Below are positions 43,973 to 54,000 of a DNA stretch of 64,000 nucleotides, in pieces. The position numbers were made by a program, and so were the translations under genes. How positions within the stretch are numbered: position 1 is the first letter of the stretch; each line of letters begins with the position of its first letter. The notes below the pieces were generated by a model. It did no database searches, had not been told where the DNA came from, and saw nothing but the letters and a program-made list of their open reading frames with translations. This stretch comes from Dawidia cretensis (GTDB lineage Bacteria; Bacteroidota; Bacteroidia; Cytophagales; Cyclobacteriaceae): NCBI RefSeq assembly GCF_018598175.1, contig NZ_JAHESE010000007.1, positions 62,001 through 126,000 of the forward strand. The letters are read 5' to 3'.

Positions 43973-44974
43973 ATGAACATCGAAGAAAGAATACATGCCC
44001 TCGCAACATTGGGCACCCATCTCAAAGATCTGACCCACGACGAATTTCAGTCGGTCGCCGATCGCGCATCGCGTGAAAATCCCTGGTTCACACAAGACAA
44101 TGTGCGCATGGCACTCGACGGCATCATCCGGATGCTCGACGAAAGCAAACTTCGTACATGGGTTGCACCGTACTCGTTTCCAGGTACTTCCCGCCAGGTC
44201 GCACTCGTACTGGCCGGCAACATTCCGCTCGTTGGCTTTCACGACTTACTTGCCGTACTGATCAGCGGCCACCGTGCGCTCATTAAGCTCAGCTCGAAAG
44301 ACGCGGCGTTGCCTAAGTATATGCTCGAAACCCTGGCCGTCATCTCGCCTGCGCTCCATGCACAGGTGCAAATCGCCGAGCAGCTAAAAGACTTTCAGGC
44401 TGTCATCGCCACGGGCAGCGACAACTCCGCACGCTACTTTGACTATTACTTTAGCAAGTACCCACACATCATTCGGAAGAACCGGACGTCCGTCGCGATC
44501 CTTCAAGGTGATGAAACCGAAGCCGAGCTTGGCGCGCTGGGCACCGACATCTTCAGCTACTTCGGCCTGGGCTGTCGCAACGTCTCCAAACTGCTGGTCC
44601 CCGACGGCTACACGTTCGATCGTTTCTACCCATCGCTCGATGCGCACCGCGACATCATACATCATCACAAGTATTGTAACAATTACGACTATCAAAAGTC
44701 GATCATGCTCGTCAATATTACGCCATTCCTCGACAACGGCTTCCTGATGTTACATGAAAGCACCCGGCAGGTCTCCCCTATCTCCGTCGTATACTACGAA
44801 CACTATAAAACTCCGGAAGCACTCGCCGCAAACCTGGCGGAAAATTCCGACAAGCTTCAGTGTATTGTCGGTCGTGCCCCAGGCGCTACTGTGCCGTTCG
44901 GCCAGGCACAGTTCCCCGAAGTGTGGGACTATGCCGACCGCGTCGATACGCTACAGTTCCTCTCCACGTTATAA
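43973..44974 (+). CDS. Acyl-CoA reductase (LuxC-like)
   Basis: 333 residues, in the LuxC/acyl-CoA reductase family that makes fatty aldehydes. Motifs: VALVLAGNIPLVGFHDLLAVLISGH, AVIATGSDNSARYFDYYFSKYP and the active-site FGLGCRNVSKLLVP with the nucleophilic cysteine. The rest, YDYQKSIMLVNITPFLDNGF, is collinear with the family. LuxE and LuxD partners and luciferase genes are absent. In Bacteroidota the gene usually sits beside this ferredoxin, so the pair may support lipid or aldehyde metabolism. Confidence 0.92.
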   Translation: MNIEERIHALATLGTHLKDLTHDEFQSVADRASRENPWFTQDNVRMALDGIIRMLDESKLRTWVAPYSFPGTSRQVALVLAGNIPLVGFHDLLAVLISGHRALIKLSSKDAALPKYMLETLAVISPALHAQVQIAEQLKDFQAVIATGSDNSARYFDYYFSKYPHIIRKNRTSVAILQGDETEAELGALGTDIFSYFGLGCRNVSKLLVPDGYTFDRFYPSLDAHRDIIHHHKYCNNYDYQKSIMLVNITPFLDNGFLMLHESTRQVSPISVVYYEHYKTPEALAANLAENSDKLQCIVGRAPGATVPFGQAQFPEVWDYADRVDTLQFLSTL

Positions 44975-45000
44975 TAATTAACGACACAAACATTCAAAAC

Positions 45001-45034
45001 AAAGAAGGCTGCCTTTTGGGCAGCCTTCTTTTTT
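45001..45034. terminator. Bidirectional terminator between acyl-CoA reductase and the giant gene
   Basis: Perfect 13-bp stem AAAGAAGGCTGCC (45001-45013) with 45019-45031, loop TTTTG, followed by TTT on the plus strand and by TTTG-TTTTG on the minus strand. It fits the convergent ends at 44974 and 45058. Confidence 0.88.
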
Positions 45035-45057
45035 CACTAATTACTATCTACTATTTA

Positions 45058-48000
45058 CTAAGGCTTTGTACCACGAAGCACTTCTACCCAACCGGCCAGC
45101 GGCTCGCCGCTACCGATCTTCAGGCGGTAGAAGTAAATACCATCCGATATATCTTTTGCATCCCAGTTGTTCTGGTAGGCGTTGGAAGAGTACACTTGCT
45201 TACCCCAACGATCGCTGATCACCAGCTTTGCGCCGTTGTCTGCCGGCAGATTGCGGATGAAGAACAGATCGTTTATACCGTCCTCATTCGGCGTGAAGAT
45301 GTTCGGAATATAGATGTCCGTATCCAGCGGCACACGGCCAATCAACTCGATCGCGCAGCCTATCGAATCAGCCACCATCACTGAGTAGCGACCGGCCGGC
45401 AAGTGATCGTATTGCTTCTCGTATTGCAGGTTGCTGTTCAACAGCACTTCTTCCCAGTCGGTTGCGTAGGTTTGACCGGGTACAGCAGCCGAATCGAGTT
45501 TGATCTGGATATCGTACGGCACCACACCGCCAAAGAAGTTGACCACTTCCATCTTGCCATTGAAGATGTCCGGATAAGACTTCGTGCGTTCGCCGACTTG
45601 CGCGGAGAGCGACTCATGTACGACATAAGGCTGTTGATCCGCTGCCATGATTCCACACAGCATGTTTGTTTGTGTTACGCGGATCACATATTCATCCGGT
45701 ATCGTCAGGAACGGATACAGGCTCGGCTTATCAAATGCTACCGTTTCGTCGAATGCCACCGAAGTGAAGAACACCTCACTACCAAACTTGCGGAAGATGC
45801 GAATGTCGAGGCTTGCATTAGGGTCACCCTTCACGTTGATGAGCGACATCAGTACCACGTTGTCCTTACACTCGGTATAAATATCATAGCTGATAGCTTG
45901 CACGCCGCGGATCAGGAACGGCCCTTGCTGGGTCGCGCACAGCGCCGAGCTGGTCTTGGCGAAGATATAGTAGTCGCCGTAGCGCAAGGTATCAATCGTA
46001 ATGGTCGAATTCATCGACGACGTCACCAACACGTCTACATATTTCTCCGGCTCAACAGTAGGATCGTTCGAGAGGCCGACTGAGTATAGACCTGGGTTTT
46101 TAAACTCGAACATGATCTTTCCACTCTTACCGTTATTCGTACACTGCGCATCGCTAATCGGCAGTTTAACCTCAAAGTCAACAAAGCCCGGGAAGGTTAC
46201 GTCCACCGTGTCAACGCGCTCGCAACTACCGCTGCGGATCGTTACCCAGTGCTTACCACCGGCCAGTTCCAGGAATTCGCTGTCAGATCCGAAAGCACCG
46301 CCATCTATTGAATAGGTATACGGTGCACCGCTACCACCGCCAACATTGTTGACTGTAATCGAACCGTCGTTTGCGTTACACGTTGCACCCGTAACCACGT
46401 AGTCTCTCGTGATCTCCGGCGTGTTATGCCGTATCTGGAGACGAATCGTTGCAGGACATGTAAAGATCGGAGCGTTATCCACTTTCACGATAATGTCATC
46501 CAAGTCATCACCTGGCAGTCCACCCGGCAGAGGTGCGCCCGGTGTGAACAACATCGGCTCGGATTCTACACCGTTCTTCACGTAGGTGAAGTAGTACTGA
46601 CCCGTTACGCTACCATGCGCATAGATCGTAGCATTACCGTCATGACCGCCAAAGCATGTCACATTCTTCAGGTTGCGCACGCTATCAACCGTTACTGTAG
46701 TCTTCAGCTTTAGCTCGAGCTCGATCTGTTCTTTACAGGTGTCGAGCGGCGAACCGATCGTATAGATCGTGTACAGGTATCGGCCAGCCGTCAGACCGGT
46801 GAAGATCACCGAGTCACCACGCTCCAGGCCTACTGCCGTGGGCAACGCGGGCGGAGTATTTTTGTTCTCCAGTTTCACATCGTAGACACCCGACAGGACG
46901 AATGTAAAGCCACCACCGTCAGGTATGTCACATGTGGGCAGTGTTTCGATAATCTTAATTTTAGTCAGACCAGGACAGGTGCCCGGATTGCCAGGATTGC
47001 TGCCACCGCACGAACCGGAGTTCGATACGTTGACTGTAATCGGTGTCGCGCCGCTCTCTGAGAACGTACCACCACAATTATACATGGCTGTTACCTCATA
47101 GGTGAAGCTACCCGTTGCAGTTCGAACAAGCTCCGGACCTGCAGGAAACTCACCAGCCGCTGTATTGTCCAAGAACACGCGGGGGCCAGTAGCCGGTACC
47201 AGGTACCAGTTGTAGCTCAGTGCGCCCGGAGCCGAAGCGTTCAGCTTCACCGTACCGGTTGAGTTCAGACAAACCGTCACAGGGCTTATTACCTCCGGTC
47301 TTGCTTTAAAGTTGATGATCACCGTGTCGACGCTTGGCGTACAGGTTCCGTTGGTCACGATCCAGCGTACCATAAACCAGCGACCGTCCGCACCGATGAA
47401 TTGTGAATTAGCATCGTTCGGGCTCACCGGGAAACCACCCGGCGATACCGTTACCCAGGTACCCGTACCAAAGAATGGTGTAGGCTTGATCGCCCCTAAC
47501 GTCGCTAAACCGATCGGCGAGTTACAGATGATCTGATCCGGGCCGGCGTTTGCGATGCTCGGCGCCTCTTTGAGGTTCATCGTGATCGTTGCAGTATCGG
47601 CTTTACAGGCTGTACCCGCCCCTATTATATAGTGGAAAATATAGGTACCCTGCGCCGTTCCGCGCAAATCAATCACGCCGCTTGCCGGCAATACCTTCGG
47701 CCAATTCGGGCTGCTCCAGACACCCCCCGCATCGGGCGCACCCGGCAGATGTGCAAACAGATCATAAGCAGGATCGTCGCTACAAGGCGCAACCGTATTG
47801 TCGTCGCCGGCATGCAGGTTGTCGCGGTAGTCGAGGGTTACACGTGCTGTATCACCATCACATGTCCCTATTGTCGGCAGTATGTATTCAAAGACATAGT
47901 TACCCGCTACGATACCCGTCAGGTTCACCACACCGTTTGCGATGGGTGCACCCGAAGTCGTAATCTCTCTCCATGTACCGGTTATTGACGTCGGAGCAGG

Positions 48001-51000
48001 GTTCAAGGCCGTAAACAAGTCAAACGAAGTTACAGTGGTACACATAACTACCGTGCTGTCCTGGCCGGCATTCGGCGGGTTGCTCAGCTCGATAGTCAGG
48101 CGTGTCGTATCGTTTTTGCAAGGACCCGTTCCGGCTACGACGTAGTCGAAATGGTACGTACCGATCGACAGGCTGCTCAGGTTAGCAATACCTGCGGGTG
48201 TAATCGGCACACCCGTTGCATCCACATCCAACCAGCTACCGCCCGCGTCGGGCGAACCGGTCAGCAGGGCAATCAGGTTTACACTGGCAGCATCGTCTGT
48301 ACACACCGGAGCTGTCGTGTCGTCGCCGGCATCCGGTCCTTCGGTCACGTTCAGGGTCAGTATCGCACTGGCCGAACCGCAACCCGCTACATCCAATTCA
48401 TAGCGGAAGTGATAAGTACCCGTCGCCACATTAGTAAGGTTAATCAGGTCGCCGGTGATGGTAGCACCGCTGCCATCCACGTCTACCCAGTCTCCGCCCG
48501 GGTCGGGAGTACCGTCCAGGGCTGCATACATATTGTAAGCCGTCTCGCTACTACATACGTCTTTTTCGGTATCAATACCCGGATCCGGTGTCGTATTGAT
48601 AAGCTTCACGGTCACAACCGACGTATCATTCTGACACGGCAGCGTACCCGTCACGATGTAACGGAAGCGGTAGAACGCCGGCGTAACACCGGTAAAGTTC
48701 ACCACGCCGGTCGTAGGATTGAGCACGGCAAGACTGCCATCCAGGTCTGTCCAGGTACCACCCGTGTCCGGAGTACCTTGCAGGCCTTCTGTAAACAGGT
48801 TATACGCTGTGTTCGTGTTACATACTGTCACAGAGTCCGGAAGACCTGCGTCAGCAGCCAGGGTCACATTCAGTGACACCGTTGCCGTATCGTCTTTACA
48901 AACACCGACACCGTCTACGATATACAAGAAGTCATAAAGCCCCGCGACTGTTATTCCACGCAGATCTACCGTATTGCCGGTAATAACGGCACCACTGGCG
49001 GGCTGTGCCGCTGACCAGGTACCACCCGTCGCCGGGCTTCCCGTCAGGAAGGCAAACAGGTCGTAGTCATCTTCTGATGTACAGACATCGTCTGTACCAC
49101 CCACACCCGCGTTCGGCGCCGGGCTCACCACCACGGTCACGATCGTACTATCCGCTACACACGGGCCAATGGCGCTCACTTTATACTTAAAGCGATAGGT
49201 ACCCGGGGCTACCGGCGTTGTCAGATCGATCAGGTTGCCGGTGATTACGCCACCAGAAGCATCCAGATCAGTCCAGACACCATTCGTGTCATGCGGACTG
49301 CTGAGACCTGTTGACAGGTCGAAGGCATCGTCGCTGTTACATGCCGGCACAGAGCCACCGTTGCCTGCATCTGGCGGAGCACCGAGCTCAATGGTCACCA
49401 CCGCCGTGTCGTTCACGCATGGCGTTGTGTTGGTTACAATATATCTAAAACGATAGGTTCCAAGAGCAATACCGGTCAGGTCCACCACGCCGGCAGGCGA
49501 GATAGGCCGTCCCGAGGCAGTCAATTCAGACCAGTTGCCACCGGCATCCGGTGTACCGCCCAGACCATTAAAGAGATTCACCGAAGCCGCTACGTTACAG
49601 ATTTGCAATGTATCGCTGTCGCCGGCGCTCAACGCGTCGTTTATATTCAATGTCACCAAGGCACTGTCCTTACCGCAGCCAGGGATGTCCAGCACATAGC
49701 GGAATCTATATTGGCCTGCCGTCACATCGGTCAGGTTAATAACGTTGGCTACGATCGGACGGCCCACGCCATCCAGGTCACGCCAGATGCCACCCGCATC
49801 CGGGGTGCCGTCGAGGGCGTCCAACAGGTTGTAGGCACCGTTGTTGTTACACGCCACTTCTGTGTTGTCATCGCCGGCATCCGGTGCCGTGTCAATTACT
49901 TCGATCTCCACAAAGGCTGTGTCAGCCTCACAGGCAGTCGTTGCCGGAACGATGTACCGGAAGGTATACGTGCCCACGGCAACACCCGTAAAGTCAGCCC
50001 GATGGCCCGTAATAACCGCACCGCTGCCGTCGATATCCGTCCAGGCACCATTGGTATCCGGCGTACGCTCTACAGGCGCCAGTTGATCATACAGGTTGTA
50101 ATCCGTATCCAGGGTACATACTGTACCGGCACCGTCATCACCTGCGTACGGAGCATCTTGAATATTCAGTGTCAGAACCGCAGTATCAGGTTTACAGATA
50201 CCTCCTCCGTCTACGATGTAGCGGAAGCGGTAGCTATTGCCGCCCGACAGACTGGTCAGATCAATAATATTGCCTGTAATCGTCGCACCGCTGGCATCCA
50301 GGTCCGTCCAGGTACCACCTGTATCCGGGGTACCATTCAGGTTCGCCAGCAGGTCGTAGCTGCTCTGATCGTTACATTCATCCTTGATCGTATTGGTCCC
50401 TGCATTCGGCGCAGGATTCACCGTGATCACGATATTCTTAGCAATACCTTCGCAAGTAGCCGCCACGTTATCCGGCGTTACCACGTATGTTACGGTGATC
50501 GGCGCGATGCCGATGTTCGTCAGGATATCTTTAATATGGATCGTGCCCGGAGCGCCCATCGGTACACCCGTACCCGCCGTGGCAGGACCTGCACCGTCCG
50601 GGTCAGGCCAGCTAAAGGTTGTACCCAGCGGTTCATCGGCAGGCGTCAGTTGGATCGAGTAGTTCACCGTGTCGCCGCTGCAGATCACCTTCGACTGGTT
50701 GTCAGCCAGCACCGGGCGCGCTTTGACCGTTACTTTGATCGTATCGCCCAGGCCGGTACATCCGTCCGCGGAAGGAATCACAAAGTATTTTACCACCAGG
50801 TCCGTCGTCGTATTGGTGTTCTCCAGCATGTCGTCGATGTGTACGGTGCCCACGGCGCCTACCGACACATTTGCACCCGCCGTGGCAGGGCCGGTACCGT
50901 CGGGGTCAGCCCAGTTGAAGACGGTTGTCGCCGGCAGACCTGCCGGGGTAAGACGAATAGAATAGCCCACCGCGTCGCCGCTACATACTTCGGTTTCCTG

Positions 51001-54000
51001 CAATGCTACTAATACCGGCTTCGGATTCACCGTGATCAACACCGTGTCCGCCAAGCCCGCGCAAGACGACGCAGGGTCTGTCGGCGTTACAATATAGCGT
51101 ATCACCAACGGCACAGACGTAGTGTTGGTCAGCACGTCGGTGATGTGCAGCAGGTCGCTCGCCAGCACATTCACGCCCGCCGTGGCCGGGCCTGTAGGAC
51201 CATCCGGATCAGGCCAGCTCAGCGTTGTACCCGGCAGATCAGGCGGCGCCAGCAGAATCCGGTATTTAACCGTATCGCCGCTACAAATAATCTTCGCCTG
51301 CTTGTCCAGCAATACCGGGCGAGGTTTCACCGTCACTTGTACAGTATCGGGGTCACCGGCACACGTACCGACAGTAGGCGTAATGATATAATGAAGGACA
51401 ATATCCTCATCCGTCAGATTGGACAGCTCGTCATCGATGTGAATCGTGCCCGCTGTGCCCATTGCCACATCCGTACCCGCGGTAGCAGGACCGCCTGCAT
51501 CCGGATCAGCCCAGCTAAAGGTTGTACCCAGCGGTTGGTTGGCAGGGTTCAGCTTGATCTCCCAGCCTACCGTTTCGCCGGCGCAGATCTCGGTTTCCTG
51601 ACCATCGGCCAGCACCGGTATCGGGTTCACGCGGATCACCACGGTGTCCGGCTCACCCTCACAGGTCAAGCCCGGGGTTGACGGCGTAATGATATAGAGC
51701 ACGTCGATCGACGCTCCGGTCGTATTCTGGAGTATATCTTTAATATGCAACGTCGCGGCTGTACCCATCGATACATTCACGCCGGCCGTAGCAGGGCCTG
51801 TCGGTCCATCAGGATCGGGCCAGTTGAATTCCGTGCCCACCGGCCGCTCCGCCGGATTCAGCATAATATGATAGTTTACGGTATCACCCGCACAGATCTG
51901 TTTAAATTGGTTGTCGGCCAGCACGGGGCCGGGGTTCACGATAACTTTTACCGTGTCGGCCACACCGGCACACAAGCCGCCGCGCGAAGGCGTGATAACA
52001 TAGTTCACCGTAATCGGCTCACCGGAAGTATTCCTCAACTCATCATTGATGTGAATGGTACCGGCAGGTCCCATCAGCACATTGGTACCCGCGGTAGCAG
52101 GGCCCGCGCCATCCGGATCAGGCCAGCTGAACGTTGTTTTCAACGGCCGCCCTATCGGGTTCAGCTTGATCTCCCACCCTACGTTCTCGCCGCTGCAGAT
52201 CTCGACTTCCTGACCGTCGGCCAGAACCGGAATCCGGCGTACGCGGATCGTTACAGTATCAGCAACGCCGTCGCAACCACTGGCCGGATGTGATGGCGTT
52301 ATAATATAATGTACGTCGACCGAATCCTGGGTATTGTTTGTCAATACGTCCTGAATATGCAAGGTGGCCGCGGTACCCATCGATACAGCCACACCGGCCG
52401 TGCCGCCACCGGCACCATCCGGATCGGCCCAGTTAAATACCGTACCCGCCGGCTTATCCACCGGATCGAGCAGGATGTGATAATCTACCGCGTCGCCGGA
52501 GCAGATCTCTTTTATCTGTTTATCCCTCAATACCGGGCGGGGCTTCACCGTAATTCTCACCGTATCCACGGCACCGTTACATCCATCCACCGAAGGCGTA
52601 ATGGCATACTTCACGATAATATCATCCGCCGTCGTATTCTGCAGTATATCTGCAATGTGAATCACATCAGCCATCGGCACATTCACGCCTGCCGTCGCCG
52701 GGCCGGTAGGTCCATCAGGATCAGGCCAGCTAAAGGTTGTACCGTCCGGCTTGTCCGCCGGTGTTAATAGAATGCGATAATTTGCCGCAACACCGGCGCA
52801 GATGGTTTTGGCCTGGTTGGCCGCTAACACCGGTTTGGGGCTTACGGTAAAGACAATCGTGTCTGCAACACCCGGGCAGTCGCCAGGAGCACCCGGCAGC
52901 GAAGGCGTCACGATGTACTTCACCTCGATCGGTTCCGTGCCGGTGTTTTCCAGAACATCGTTAATATGCGTTGTTGGTGCTGTGCCCAGCAGCACGTCTA
53001 CACCCGCCTTAGCAGGGCCCGTGCCATCGGGATCAGGCCAGTTGAACACCGTACCCTCCGGCAGCTCCGCAGGATTTAACCGAATGCGGTACGCTGTATT
53101 TTCGTTCGAGCAAATAGTCTTCGCCTGCTTGTCGAGCAACACCGGGCGCGGCTTCACCGTGATCTGTATGGTGTCAGCAACACCAGCACAAGCACCCGGT
53201 CCAGTCCCAATGCGCGGCGTGATCACATAGTTCACCACCACATCTTCACCTGTTGTATTCGTCAGAGCGTCGGTAATGTGAATCGTTGCCGCTGTACCCA
53301 TCGCCACGTTCGTACGACCGGTAGCCGGACCGGCTCCATCCGGATCAGGCCAGCTGAAGTTCGTGCCTGTCGGTCTGTCCGCCGGCGTTAATAGAATATG
53401 ATAGCCTACCGCGTCACCCGCGCAGATCTCCTTCTCCTGGTTATTCGCTACGACCGGCACAGGACGCACACGAATGGTAACGTTCTGCGGAGCCCCCGGG
53501 CACGTTGCCGACGGGTGTGATGGCGTCACGACGTATACTACGTCCAGGTTGACCTTGGTAGGAAGGTTGTTGGTCAGAATGTCGGTAATGTGAAACGTAC
53601 CGGCGGTACCCATCGGCACATCTACTCCCGCGGTAGCGGGGCCTGCGCCATCCGGATCAGGCCAGTTGAACACCGTACCCGGTGGCACGTCCAACGGGTT
53701 CAGGTTGATGTGATAGTTCGCCGCCTCGCCGCTACAAATTGTCTTGAGCTGGCCCGAAGCCACCACAGGACGCGGCTTCACGGTGATTGCCACCGTATCG
53801 GCGTCGCCCACGCACGCCCCGGTACGGGGAAAGATGACATAGTTCACCACGATGTCGGCACCCGTAATGTCAGCGTTCGTCAGAATATCGTTGATGTGGA
53901 TCGTCGCCGCACTCCCCATCGCCACGTTGGTACGACCGGTAGCAGGATTGCCGACACCGGGACCATCCGGGTCAGCCCAGGTGTAGGTTGTACCCAGTGG

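Noticed and set aside
49603-51012. Long plus-strand reading frames (up to about 470 codons) opposite the giant protein gene, from about 45.4 to 55.9 kb
   Set aside because: They are shadows of the repeated domains: the periodic codons keep antisense frames open. The proteins are basic, repetitive and match nothing, while the minus-strand frame has a signal peptide, known domains and a sorting signal.
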